Shown: positions 34,101 through 48,000 of the stretch, piece after piece
Layout of the letters: the number at the start of each line of letters is the position of its first letter
How positions within the stretch are numbered: position 1 is the stretch's first letter
NCBI RefSeq assembly: GCF_000002995.4
Contig: NW_025062475.1
Location: 9,738,187 to 9,802,186, forward strand
Reading direction: 5' to 3'
Length of the DNA: 64,000 nucleotides
Source of the DNA: Brugia malayi
Taxonomy: Eukaryota > Nematoda > Chromadorea > Rhabditida > Onchocercidae
Made by a program: the position numbers and the translations under genes
Notes under the pieces: generated by a model
The model's database searches: none
Told to the model about the DNA's origin: nothing
What the model saw: the letters and a program-made list of their open reading frames with translations, nothing else

Positions 34101-37100
34101 TCGAAAATTTTTTGGTTGTCATAGAGGTGAATAATTTACTTATTTACATTTCTATCAATTTAATTTTTATTGACTCACTACAGAACATTTAGTGATCTTC
34201 CTTAAACAGGTGGGCATAGCAGTTTTAAGCCCATTGATAGCCATTATTCCAACATATACGATCATAGTAATACTGTGATCAGATAAATGGTTAGGTTTTT
34301 TTTCAACCTCTTCCATTTACGTTTTTATTTGAGAATAATAATGTTTTATTGAGAAATACGTGTAACTCATGGTCGGTAGGTTTTCACGATGTTGGAAGAA
34401 TATCATGTGTAACAAAGAAAGGGCTTTATAGCGACTATGAATATGGAACGTATTATTTTCTGTTTGAGATGAATTTTTATTTAGTAGGAAAAATTAGAAA
34501 ATATGTGATAAAATAAAGTAAGAAAGTAAACACTAATTTCAATTTTAGAATCATCCAAATGCTGGAGATGCTGCTGTTTGCTTTGCCGTTGTGTTAGATA
34601 TGTTGCCAAAAGAATTAGTCGAGATGATTTTCGATACTTTGCTATTACCATGGGAGGTTTGTTTTTGTGATTGCAGGAAAATAAATTATCGTTACACCTA
34701 AATGTATTCGAGATTTTTTTTTTTTTTTTTCGACTTAAAGGAAGAAATGTTAGCCGAAAAAAATTTTTTTTTTTGTTTATTTTAAATTCACTTTAAATAT
34801 CGAAGCATAGAATATGTTCTTTACAACATCTACTACAATAAGCATGTCGAATATTATAGTTGAGTGATCAAAAATTTTGTCTCTTACAAAAATTATGATA
34901 GCAAATATAAATTAAATGTTCTCATATTTCAGAATCTTAAGATTGATTGCTTTTCAAAATATTCATCGAGGAAGACCGATTTTTTTGATCCTATGTTAGA
35001 TAGGTCGCTGAGAATTTTGTCATTTTATGCCAAAGCTCTTCCACGAGGAATGCATTTGCCACTCTTCCGCAGATTCAAAGCGGTAAAAAAAAAATTCAAA
35101 GCGTTAATTTCATTTAGTTATGCACTGAATTTCCTATCCTTCTGTCTTTCTTCCAGTCCATCTGTTTAAACATAACATCTCATCAATCATGAACTCAAAA
35201 ACTAGTAATGTTGACGTCAGATAATTCGACTTACCTTATTGGGTTGACAGTATAGGTCATTTCTCGAACTTTTAGGATCATTAAGCCTACTAGAGTCTTG
35301 AAGATCTTAATGATATACGTGGAAATTGCATTTGGTCCAAAATTTAGTGTTTCTTATCCTGAAAGAGAAGAAATAATTGAGATGAGCAAATGTTCTTTTT
35401 TGTGGAGTGTAGTTTGATGGATTTCTTACTAATCCGGTGCTATGATTTCTGAAGGAAGTAATTAAATATATAATTTCATAATATGTACTACTGTGAAATA
35501 GTGATCGTTTACAGCTATTCAATTTATGGACCCTATTATATGCGAGCTATAGTGAAAACGAAAATCGAATGCATGGAATTTCGGTGGAGTATGACAATGC
35601 AGGTCAGGGGATCTTTGATATTTTACATCGAATTCTCGACGACCCATCATTCGAAACAGTCGACGAAAAGGTCATGAAACTTTTCATATTAATTATGGTC
35701 ATAATTCTAATCACAGTTACTCTTGTGATCGTAATGCATTTCTTGATGTATTAGATGTTTTAGTATTTTAAGATTTCATATTTATACTTATGTATTATAT
35801 TTGTTTTCTTCACTTATGTTTTAACAAATTGGGGTGAGTAAAAGTGAGGTTATTTTGTATTTTTTCAGGCCGTATTTGTTATTACTTAACCCAACTTTTC
35901 AGGCTGAATTTCTTGTTCGGCAAATAGAAGATGATCGCGATTTGTATTTGCCAGAGTTAAGTTACAAAAAGGCTAGTTCATTTAAAAATTGAATTTAAAA
36001 ATTTAAAAATCGAAGTTTTTTTGATTTAAAAATTTCGAAGCATTCTTAGTGAAAACTCTGAATGTAAATATATTATCTGTACATTTCTTAGGTTTTGATC
36101 GAGGAAGTCGAGCAAAAGGAAGTCAGTGAAGAAGAAAACAAACAAATGAATACTTCATCGATTACCTCAACTATTTATGGCAGTCATATTTTTTGGTTAA
36201 AGCTTCTCAAAGCTCATTATGCAAATCTTCGAATCCACCTTGTAAAACCTGGAAAAGCAGAAGATGCATTCATTCGTTTCGAGAAAGGAATTTTGAAAAT
36301 TTTGCAAGTAGAAGTTATTGCTTTATTTAAATATCTAGACGCAGTGGTGATGAGTATGAGTGTTTTTCAAAAATAAGTAATAAAGGGAAATGAAATATCT
36401 TTTTTTTTTTTCTTTCTTTTTCATGGTCCAATTCAGATTCTTCTCATTAAATCTACTGAACTGATTTTTATAATGCCGTTGAAATATTCACTGTGGAACA
36501 TAAAATGTGATAAAATATTCAATTTCCTGTGACAACATCCAGTACTTTCAGTGATTAGAAACTTTTTGCAAATTTTTTTAGAAAATTCAAGGAGAGGAGC
36601 CGAAGGCATCACGTCGTTTAGCAATTAGAACAGCGATGTGTTGCATCGAGCGTTGGGCAGAAGTGGATTCCAAAAATGATAGCTATGAAAGTACTTGTAG
36701 TTCTGAAGAAACATCGGACAACGAGGAAATAGGCTTTGAAGGAAGTAAGAGTACTTTTTATACGTTGAAAAAAGTAATTCTCATGAATCAAGCTATTCAA
36801 TTCCAGTAACAGGACCAGATCAGAACTCCGGTTTCTAAACCTTCGAACTCCCATTTTCTATTCAGGATTATAAAAGTAAACGAGTGGTTCTGGAAACCCA
36901 ATGCATGACTATTATTTTACATACGTTCACTGTTGTGTTTCATTACATTTAATTTTTAATTTTCAGGAAAACAAAAAGTGAATTATTTTTTGAACGATTT
37001 ATTACCTATTTTATCGGAAACCGGCACACTTTCGGATGAAAACCTGGCAAATCTTATTGACATCCCACTGGTTAGTTAACCTTTGTGAAAAGGTTGCGGT

Positions 37101-40100
37101 AAATTATTTGATGAACTCTTTGATTCGAATATAGTGATGGGGTGAAAATCTCTTTAATTAATAATTTTCAGTCATAAATTTAAATTCTTTAGGGAGTAAT
37201 TCAGAAATGATGAAGATCAGTATTTCGTAAAAAACTTCAGATTGATATTTTTGTATAATGGGATACTTTTTACAGAGCATACTGGATGTCGCCACGGTGA
37301 AATTAAATATGCGCGTGAATACGATTCCAGTGGACATAAGGGGTATACCTTCGGAGGAGGATAAAGAACTTGAGGCTACCGATCGAAATAATATTCATCT
37401 AGCATTAACGATTCTTCAGTGTATTCTGGTCTTCAAACAAGGGGAATTCGTAAAAGTAAATATCTGTTTTACATTTATCTTCTCCACTCTTATTAGTTGT
37501 TTTGAAAAACCTTCAGTCAGTGTTTTTTATTCCTATCTCAAATCCTTTTTGAGTCAAAATTTGAAGTTGTTATGAAAGTATAATATTGGTAAATGTATAG
37601 TATTTAACACATAACATCTAGAAATAAATTTTTTATCTACGACCTAGCCTGTGCTTTGTCTACAAATTGCACATTTTTAATCAATAAGCTATCAAAATAC
37701 ACGTTAATGAAGGAAGAAGGAGATTTAGCATTTAAATGTATCATTTAAATATGCTTTTTAAAGCGGTTAAAATACGATTCGTTCCTTTTAACCCTGTTTT
37801 GGATTTTGTTAGTCTGATTAGCTGTACTAATTTTTCGAATTATAGTTCATGGAAAATCTAGTACGTGGAGCAAATATTTTGCAATCTTTCTCAAATACAG
37901 TTTCAAAATTGAACGATATAGATAAAAGGCTGTATTTGGAATTCCAGCAGCTTGCTGGGGAAATTATCGCACTTTTAAAAGCAAATAATATTGAACCAAG
38001 GGAAGATGACGCGGCTCCTAGGTAAGTTGTCATTTTTCACTTTGCTGCAGCATTTGTTTTCTAAATTTTATATGTCCAACTTTGTTTATTAAGCAGTGAT
38101 ATAAATTTGGGACAGACAGAGGGAGTTCAAATTTAGGTCACTGCTTAATGACTTTTGATTAGTCTTTTATTTTCATGCGCATTTATGAAGCTTGGGATTA
38201 TTAATTCTTTTTATTGAAATATATGTGTGAAAGTCTTAGTTTCATTGATGAATCACCAAGTATTGGCGACAACCCGATTAATGGTCGAGGTTCAGAATCT
38301 TTCTCTTTGGAACAGATCCAATCCGATCTTTTGGATGAATCAGAATCCGTCCGTGGGCATGCTCTAATTAAGTTAGCAAGGGGTATTCGACGAAAAAACA
38401 GACAGCTTCTGGATGACATTACTACTTATCCCGCAATTATGCGCATTGTTCTAGGTTAATTTCTGCAGCTCCTTAACTTATTTTTTTATATTTTTGCATA
38501 ATTTACGACGTTATTGCTTGCAGTAATAGGTATGCATTTATATTTACCGGTATAATCATAGTTTCAGTCATAATTCAGAGACTATTTGGTTGCTCTGTAG
38601 TCGTTATATAACTTTTCGGTTTGCAGTGTTAATTCTTGATAATCAGTTATATGGTTTATTTTCTTCTAATTTGATTTTTTACGATTCAAAGTTCTCGCAT
38701 CTTTTTTTAAAATATCTTTGCTGATTATTGTGAAGGAGATGAATTGGTTTCGAAAAAGTTAAAAATTAGATAAAATTTTCAGAACAAGTTGCTGATAATG
38801 ATTCTTACGTTTATTTGGCAGCAATAAATGCATTGGCGGAGTTAGCATATTGGAAGCAACAGTTTTTCGATGAAATGGTGGAATTCTTTTTGGACCCGGC
38901 AGAAAAGCTGAAGTCCATTCTCGAATTCAGCAGTGATTTTTTAAACCCTACTTTTAGCATGTTGATCACATAATTTTATTCTAAAAATATTCATTTGATA
39001 CTATTTGATGTATTTTATGTAACTCGAAAACTAGAACGGCAATTGTGAATGCTTTGTATTTTTGCTTTCGAATTTCCGCCCAGTGCTTTTCTATTTCTGT
39101 TCCAAGATTTTTTTCTCGTTTTAATAAATATCTAATTATTAATAACTGAAATATTTCCAGTGGACAACCTACGAGAAGACGAAAAAGAAACATATTTACT
39201 GATACAAAGAGTTAAAATCGGAGAAGCAATTGCGAAAGCAAATAAAAATCTTGGTAGGTCCAGTCGTTATTCCATGAATCTGTCTGTTTGTCACATCATA
39301 TAATTCTTGAACAGTTCAATTTATTGCTAATGATACAATTTAATTAACTATATACCATATATATCATGCAGTGCAAATTAACTATGCTGTATATAATGCA
39401 ATAAGAAATACATACTAAATGCATAAAAAATACGATAGTGAATAGAATGTATATGTTATGGACACACGCAATAAGTAAAATACAAGACTTCTGCAGTTAA
39501 AATTTTAATGAGTTAATAATATGTGTACCAACGGATTTATTCGACAACAAATGACTTTCTTTTAGAAAAAGAAAAGGTTTTAATTTTTTAGGTGAAATGG
39601 CACCAGCTTATTTTGACCGTATGGTAAATCCGATGTTGTCGTTGATGCTTCATACTAAAGATGATATGTTGCGAGCTTCCGTACTCTCTTCGTTATCCAA
39701 TCTTATCGTTTCCTGCCGTGGATTGAATATACACAAACATCTTGATGAGGTATTCGAAGCATGAAATTTTCATTTATTGAAAATTAATTTTACATTAAGA
39801 TGTGAGCTAGAGGGTTTTGTTTGATTATCATTACGACAATATATTATTAAAATGCGACTTTATATTGTTACCGAACCTACTCTTGCTTGTTTTAGGCTAA
39901 CTCTTCACGACTCATTTCTTAGTTTTTTTTTTTTTTCAATATATATATATATGGCATATTTAGCAGTTGTTATATGGTTATTTCTGATTTGCTTATAGTG
40001 TCCTGGTGATCATGGTAGATCATTTAATCCTCTGAATTTCCAATATTTTTCATCACTGATTTAAATGTTATTTCAGATGTTGCTAGCAGCTAAATTATAT

Positions 40101-40589
40101 ATACGTGATGCTGAGGCGGAAATAGTACGACGCGCTGCTGTTGACTTAATGCGTGCCATTGTCAGGACATATGATATTAGTCTTCTACAAGTAAATGATT
40201 GTTTAATCCTTCTTAAAAATTAAATTCTCTTATTGAGCTATTTTAGCACTCTTTATCTTTTCTTAAAATTAAAATTCCTGAATCACTTCTGCATACACAG
40301 CAGAAGTAAAAAGTCTTGTAGAAAATCAAAAGATCTAAGTATTTTGACGATGGTTTCATTTATGGATCAAATATAAAATTTGAGGAGCAAAATAAATTAA
40401 TGTTCAATTTTGCAGGAAGCTCCATCACACCTTTATGATATAGCAGATTCGCTGAGCTATATCTTGGACCAAGATGAAGATCTGGTCGTTAAAACTCATG
40501 CAATGTTATGTCTACAGGATATCGATGCTCAAATGGAGGAAGGTTTTTTAGAATTTGAAAAAGCTCATACGCGCAAAATCCGATTTTAA
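31123..40589 (+). CDS. tango-6: TANGO6/RTP1-like HEAT-repeat protein
   Basis: About 25 exons: 31123-31177, 31814-32121, 32242-32377, 32562-32644, 32773-32888, 33081-33183, 33355-33419, 33635-33701, 33841-33919, 33999-34126, 34549-34656, 34933-35082, 35515-35670, 35903-35971, 36092-36346, 36582-36744, 36967-37070, 37276-37455, 37846-38021, 38234-38454, 38783-38932, 39161-39253, 39592-39749, 40077-40190, 40416-40589; about 1136 aa, close to human TANGO6. The C-terminus is the clearest part: KIGEAIAKANKNLGEMAPAY, then ASVLSSLSNLIVSC, EIVRRAAVDLMRAIV and KTHAMLCLQDID, the RTP1 C-terminal helical repeats. In yeast Rtp1 helps RNA polymerase II assembly and import; in flies Tango6 came from a secretion screen. 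The donors at 32889, 35972 and 36347 are uncertain. Confidence 0.85.
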
Positions 40590-40718
40590 ATGGTTAGATG
40601 TTCAATGAAGTAAGTATATTATTCATTCATAGCACATTCGATGTATGTCATTTGTTATCTTTTTTTATTGATCTTTCACCAAGTGCCTTACACGTGAAAC
40701 ATTTTTCTATTCCTTTAG

Positions 40719-40724
40719 AATAAA
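40719..40724 (+). terminator. AATAAA signal of the TANGO6-like gene
   Basis: AATAAA 130 nt beyond the stop codon. Confidence 0.5.
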
Positions 40725-42831
40725 CTAATGGAAAAATGAACCACATCAAGTCAGTCTAAGTCATTTCTTATCAAACAAGCATTACGCTAATGAATCATAT
40801 GCAAATATGATTATTTTGAATATATATGTTTCTTTCTGATTCAAGTATTAATTTTTTCTTTTTCCTTTGTAATTTTTTGCTTGTAGGTATTCAGGTTGAA
40901 TTTATTAATTCAGATTGAACTCATCTTTCTTCTTTATAATAAAGCGGAGTACTCTACTAATATTTCTTTGTCTTTAGGATCTAGTTATTTCTATTCCTGA
41001 CAAGTAATGAATTAATCTTATGTGTTTTATTCTTGGGTGGAATAATGCTACTATTCAATTTTTATAGATATAAGTTAATGAGATGGTCTCTTAAGTTTAA
41101 AGCTAATGTTTCAGATAGATAAAGAAGGTTGAGGTTAAATTATATTAAAGTCTTTGTATGTCTGTTTATTTTTTACTTAATGGTAATAATAGTACCTTTG
41201 TTTTGACCGGTAATTCAGTCTTTACTAAATGTGATGTAATTTTTAACTCTTTATCCATTGTTTTTTCCTTTTTTTTTTTACTGTGTGCAACCCAGAGTGC
41301 CAAAATACCGATTCGAAAACTGTTTTCATAACTCGTAAGAAGAATTTATGTATTAAACTCTCATTTGATTCTGCTTGGTAGGATGCATTCATGTAATATT
41401 TCTTTTAAACCAAACAAAAATTAACAACGGATGAATGAATGAAACAGAAATTCTGTAAACAAAGTTTTTACAATTTAGACTTTTTTTTTTTTTGAAGACA
41501 TTCACTCTATGAAAGCAATAATGAGTAAACGAACAACACTTTGAGACCTGCCACACTGTTTTTATTTAATTAGGTGAATTTGTAAAAAACATATGATAGG
41601 AGTGAGGAAAAGTCTTAAGGAAACTAAATAATGATAGAAACTCAAAAATGAAGTCTTGAGAGTTCTTTTTCTCTTGAGAAAACAAGAGACGATATGAAGG
41701 CTTGCTGGTGAATTTTGAGGTATTTTAAGGTTAAAGTTTGGAGTTTGTTCCTTATAGGGATTTGGTCGAATCAAGTCAATTTCATTATCCATATGCGTGC
41801 TCTTCTCGAATCTATTATTCCATTATTGTTGTTTGAGAAATTTTTTAATTCAGGTTTTCCTCATCATGTAGGTCTTTCATGAACGTTATACTGTGGTATT
41901 TGCAGCTTTTTTTCGCTCTTAAAATTCCATCAATAATTTATTTCCTTTATTCATGTCACATTTTCGCTAGTTTTATCAAGCTTGAAATCAATCAGTCATT
42001 TTTGTTTCATATTCAGTATTATCTCACTCCGTTATTCCCAATGATGGGTGATATTTCCGAACTTGACCTACCACTTAATCATGTCTCAGGTATTTTTGTT
42101 TTGGCCTAATTATTAGTTTCATTTCTTTAGCTACTGAACTGCTCAAACGCCTAAGTTAATTTCTTATTTACGGATGATAGTATTAACCAAAAGGCTTTTC
42201 TTTTTTTTCTTTTTGTATTGATGAGAATGTTGAAAATTGGAGCATTATTAGTATTATTTCTTTTTTCATTTGGACAATATCGTACTGTTGTTAATTCATA
42301 TTTGTGCTTTAGTTATGGTGGGATCCTTCCATTGGAAGTTATAGTCTTTATCAGGAAAATTTGTTTTTGGTTTTTTTACTTCCTCGTTTTTTACGATTCA
42401 TAACTATTATTATGTCACTGAACACTTTTCATTTTTCAAATGAAATTACATTATGAAACAGTGTTATCGTTTTGCTGTAGGAGATCTTTTTATTCTTATC
42501 TTTTATTATTTTTGGTTCATTTGCTATGTATTTTTCAGTGATGTTTGTTGTGAGCAATATATATCGTTTCCCTATTTGAAGTCAATTTTCAGCTTGTCCA
42601 TAGTTGCTTAATCATATATTTGTCGAACTATAGTAATAATCTGAGAGATGTGTGTAATTAAACATTTTGTTGATTATGCCATGTAAATTTGAAATGAAAG
42701 ATTGTTTTGCATAAAAAAGTTGGGAGGAAATTGTCATCTCATATCCTTATGAATATAACTGCTATTATATTGTGATTTCTTTTTTTAATTTCAATTAATG
42801 AAATTGTGTTAATGGACTCGTTAATGTTACC

Positions 42832-42837
42832 TTTATT
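42832..42837 (-). terminator. AATAAA signal of the SLC22-like gene
   Basis: TTTATT on the plus strand (AATAAA on the minus), about 170 nt past the stop. Confidence 0.45.
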
Positions 42838-43007
42838 GCTTGAATTTTATTGAAATATTTACACGCGGTTGATCTAAATCGATCTCAGTTTGTTATCTCT
42901 TCTCGAAAGGAAACAAGCGATCATCAGGGGATCGTTTCGGTAAATCTCTTTAAAATGATTATTTCGGAAAGGTTTCATTTTCATTTAAACTTTTTAACAC
43001 TATATTC

Positions 43008-46000
43008 TCACTGTCTCCTTGATACCATTGGTATTTGCTCTTCCTGCACACTGACACTTTCCTCATCCACTCGGTCAAGGTGAATATTTTTTGTTTCTAC
43101 CAGAAATAAGCAAGATGAAATTAAGCTAATTACACCAACGAGTACAACAATGAGGTAAGCTGATGGTGGCCATATATTTGACAAAAAAAAGATCTGAAAA
43201 TCAATAAAAATTTTTGTTGGAATCGAAATATTTGAAAAATGTTGGATTTTTTTTTTTTTTTTTTTTGAAAGTTGAGAATTTATGTAAAATATAAAAATAT
43301 ATCCCTTATAGTTTTTCTTTTCTTTTTGGAGGATTTTCAAAATTCTTAGGAAAGAAAACTTACTGTTGGTGAAAGTAAAGCACCAATCCTAGCAATGAAA
43401 GAGCATGAACCAAGAGAGGAGGCACGCATTGATGTTGGCATCGATTCAACCGCACATAAGTAACATGCATCCCAGGTATACTCGATAAATACTGTACCAA
43501 TTAAATTAATTACCAGTATAGCAATGCCCTTAAATTAAATATAATGACGAAAAACTGAACTGATTCTAACTGCTTGAAAAATAATTCTTTTATGTGAAAT
43601 TTTCTCCTTTCTTCCTCCCAAAAATTTGTAGTATTTGAATAATGAATAATAGTTAAGGAAAATGAAAGAACTGAGTAATAATTCATAAAAAGTAATTTTA
43701 AGAAGAAAGCTAATAATAGACGAACCTGATAATGAAGGTAAACAAGAATAGTTAATGTTAGGAAGCATATGCAAACAGCTAATTGGGCATATTGATGTAG
43801 TTTACGTCGATTGAAATTTTTATTTACTGTATCATAAATTACCAGTATTATCTACAAGCAGTAAAGAAAGTGGATGCTATTCATTATCATTTAATACCAA
43901 TTACTTCTGCATTTTCAGGTGCAACTCTTTTTTCTTTTTCCTTAAGATTTTGTGCTTTGAAAATGATAGATAAATAAATGAAATAAACGATGGGAACAAC
44001 TTTCAATCAATTTTTCAAGAATTACATTTTGTACGATTTTTTGTCTAAAAATTAACTTTAGGATTCTATACATAATTTGTGTCATTTTCATTTAAAAAAA
44101 AAAAAAAATGAAACAAACAAACTTTAGAGGCAGCAATAAGAATGGAAAATAATGCTTGATTGAGGAATAGATTACCACTTATACGTGATGAATTTAAATC
44201 AATTGCATAACCACATAATGATGCCGTGAACCAAATTAACCATAAGATAAACAATCTGAGCAGTTAAATAACATCTATTTGTGATAAATATTTCAATGCT
44301 TTTTCTGGCCACTGTTTTGTGAACAAAGTTTGATTAGCAATCAATTGTAGATTTTAGCTTGGAATTTTAACCAATTCTGACCTTTGACCAGTAGTCAATT
44401 ACAAATTTTGGCATGAGATATTTTAAGTAATTACAAATTTTGATAAGAATTTTTATTTAATCACAAATTTTCATTAAAAATTTTAGCTACTTTTAATTTT
44501 ACATCATCCTTCTCTTCTTAACAATGTGAATTTTTTTTTTTTTTTTTTTGAGTGCACAAGAATTGATTGAAATAAGAAATGTAAGATTAGTTTACGCTTA
44601 CCATCTTTTAATGCTGCTATATTAAATTGTTATAACTGTTTAGGTATAATGAATTTAGTAATACTTTATATATAGTTTTCTTCTTAATTTAAATTTTACT
44701 TTATATTATGATAGAAATAATTAGAGTATTCAATTTCAATGTACGCTAAAATTGACAGTAGTCTTTCTAACTTTTATATACGTTATATGATTAAATATTA
44801 AATTGTCATGATATTAAGACGAGGTAGTTTGGTAAAAAATTTGAGGTAAAGAATTTTAGGGAATATTAATTACAAATAAATGATAGACCTGTTGATTCAA
44901 CTAAAAATTCAATCAGTAGTAAGTAAGCATTATCTCAACATTACCCGAGAAATCAATATGAAAAATTCATCAGGAAATGCACAATTGAATGCTGACATTT
45001 AAATTTCTATTTAAAATATTTAAAAAAAAATGGTTAGTATATAAAATTGAAGTTTACCGTTTAGCATAGTTTGGATTTCGGATGACATCAATCAAACGTT
45101 TATTTTTTTCTACCCTTTTATGTTCCACTTCAGCATATGGTATGCCAGCTATACATGCAATCTTTTTCTCACTTTCACGCATTTCATCTATACGATTCTA
45201 TAAAATTTTAAATTTCAATTCAAAAATTAAAATGAAAATTGGTGAATTTCAAAAGAAAGATTTAAAAGAGAAAAAGAAAAACAATACAAAACAAATATTT
45301 TATCTAATTCATTAAATGTTTGCAAATAAAACGAAAATATATTATTAAATTACCTTGCTATGTAACCATGTTGGACTTTCCGGGAAAATGAAAAAGACAA
45401 TAAGAAGAGCCGGTAAAGCAGCTATAGCATTTCCGAACGATGCTTGACGCCATTCCGGTAACAAGTAACATATAGTTGTCATCATCAGTCGTGCAATACC
45501 CTACGATCTACGTCTTGCTTTTTTATCAATTTTTTTTATTTAAAATTCATATAACGTTTAATTTTTCTCATTTATTTATCAGAATCACTAAATTTTTTTT
45601 CTAAATTTACATTATTTCACTATAATGATTGCATGTTAATCGCTAATTGTATAATTATGTTGTAAAATGCAAATAATTATAATAATTAAGTGAGTGCATT
45701 ATATTTGCTTGCATATCTTGCAAATCTCAAATAGTCAAGAAGAAATTACAGTATATAAACTGAAAAGGATAAGATAAGTCATATAAATGTGCATAAAGTT
45801 AACATAATAAGCTTAATTATTTTTCTAAGAAATCTCTTGCATATTCTCATCTTACATCTGCAGTCTTCTCAATATTAAATAAAAAAAATACATAACCAAA
45901 GTAAAGAAACTAAACATAATTTATATTGCTGACATAGTTTTGTATAATTGAAATTAATGATGTAAATTTCAGGGCACATATTTAATTAAAGTGCTGTAAT

Positions 46001-48000
46001 TAAATTAGGCCTCTAAAGTTAGCTTAAATGGATAAAAGGCAAGTATAAGCTAAATTATATCAATAATGAGCCACAGGATATGACCATACTAATAAAGTTA
46101 TTGCAATTAAATTAATTATTTCTCTGTTATTATTTATAATTATTGCATTTGCATTTGTATATTGTTAACTTAAATTACTCTGAAAGAAATTGAATCATTT
46201 GTAAATTAGTTTAATTCATTCTTTTTTTTTTCTGTCTTAAAAAATTAGAAAACATTAAATTACCCAATTGAAAAAGGCTCTGAGCGCCATACGTTGCTTG
46301 GGTAAAAGCATTTCCATCACATATGTACATACTACCACAATTGTACCACCAATGGAAAGGCCAACGAAAAATCTTAAAACCAACAAAATTTCCCAACTTG
46401 GTGCTAATCCTAAAATTTAAATTCAAAACTAATCACTCGAAATAAAAAACAAAATCTATTTAATCATTTTTTCTTTTTCCTTGCAAAATAATTAAAAGAA
46501 AAAAAAAAAATCAATGTAAATGGACAATAATAACATTGACATTTCAAATGAAGATACTGTGGACATTACATCCAGCGATACTGTAATAATCATGATAATT
46601 TCCTTCAAAGATTTTCAAGACTTTATGACACTATTATAACCAAAGAGCAGTATAATGATAATTAAATTTTATGACAGATTTCTTTTTTGATAGTTTTATT
46701 AGGTGCAAAAAAAAAAAGAAAAAAGAAAATCCAGAATTATGGCACAAAATTGTACCTGAGCAGAAGGAAACGATAATACCACAAGTGAGTGAAATTAAAG
46801 CTAAAGGATGTCGTCCAAAAATATCCGATAAAGTTCCCGTAATTATTGTACCCAATAAAACACCAAGAAACTGTATTTGGCTGAATAATGATGCCCAGTA
46901 TGCAGATGCACCACAAATCCAGTCATATTCAAGAGCTGCTGAGAAAAATGCTATCTGAAAATTTTCAATTAGTTGACAAAAAACACAAATATTTATTTAC
47001 CAAATAATAGATATTTATAAAAATTGATTTTAAAAGCATTATAAAATATTATAAAAGAACACTTATAGAATGCAATGGATAGGAATAATTAAAAAATGCG
47101 GTATGTTTTAAAATTTAATCTTTTATTTTTTCTACTGTCATGTTATTTGCAAAGTAACAAATCATCAAAGAAATCATTAGCTTAATTATTAAATATTAAT
47201 AAATAACGGATTAAAAATTATTAATGATAATTTTTTTCGCATTAAAAATTACATTTTTGGTTTGTAATTGAAATCTAAACATTTGATAAATTAGCCAATT
47301 TTCAAGATCTCCAAATTAAAAAATCAAAAAAGAATTAAAGTTTATTATTTTCTCATAAATTTAAGAAAAAATAAAAGTAAAAAAACTAAAAAACTCAACG
47401 AAAAATTGCCTAAAAATTCATTTAGTAACGTCTTATATAAACTTTGTTGAATTTGGAAAAAAAAAAGAATAATGAAAAAAGATTTATCTAAATTAAAGCA
47501 ATAAAAAACGACGATAATAATTCACTGACGTGAAATTGAATACAATAAAATAGCTAAATATTGATTAATTGAATAAAAATATATCAGATATTATCTTACA
47601 AATGCAAGAAAATAAGTAAATGAAAAACAAAAATGCATTTTAAATAATATTCTATAAATGTATTGAATGTGTTTTTTCCTTTTTATAAATGCAATAAATT
47701 AGAAATTGAAAATGAATTGAATACTAATTAGTTAAGTAAAAGTGTATGAATGCAAGTAATTACCTAACTAAATAAATATAAATATGATAAAGAAACAAAC
47801 TGAAATACCTCACTGAATTGAATGCTATCTTTACATGATAGAAAAATGGTACAATTATTGGAAAATGACTGATTGACAGAACAGCGCCACTGTGGAATAT
47901 AATTTGCAAATATGGGATAAATCATTTGTGATGCGAAAAATATACTGAATTGCCAGGTAATTAGGACAAATATATGGAAGCGATTAATATTGTAAAACAT
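43008..48000 (-). CDS. SLC22-like organic ion transporter (MFS)
   Basis: Nine exons, 5' to 3': 48000-47809, 46954-46756, 46409-46264, 45500-45354, 45197-45058, 44255-44123, 43851-43726, 43528-43364, 43193-43008; phases agree, 477 aa. The first loop has CTIFLSCKDS, after a first membrane helix. MFS motif A is present as GTLSDIFGRHP. The family signature between helices 6 and 7 is PESPTWLHSK. About ten to twelve hydrophobic segments can be counted. SLC22 proteins move organic cations, anions or carnitine across the plasma membrane; substrate cannot be told from sequence. The ATG at 48000 is preceded in frame by a stop and, 34 nt upstream, by ATATTTCAG, a probable trans-splice site. The first extracellular loop is shorter than in most SLC22 members, so a distant SV2/SVOP-like member is an alternative. 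Confidence 0.85.

Larger units (their letters stand above)
40590..43007. other. Convergent intergenic region
   Basis: 2.4 kb between two converging genes. Open frames at 41879-42109 and 42218-42403 are T-rich, lack splice logic and show no family resemblance. I see no gene here. Confidence 0.55.

Noticed and set aside
34183..34278. Possible extra TANGO6 exon (LSPLIAIIP-like codons)
   Set aside because: Exons 33999-34126 and 34549-34656 join in phase without it, and it has in-frame stops in the other acceptor choices.
41879..42403. Two T-rich plus-strand ORFs in the convergent gap
   Set aside because: Composition is that of intergenic DNA; there are no family motifs or splice signals.
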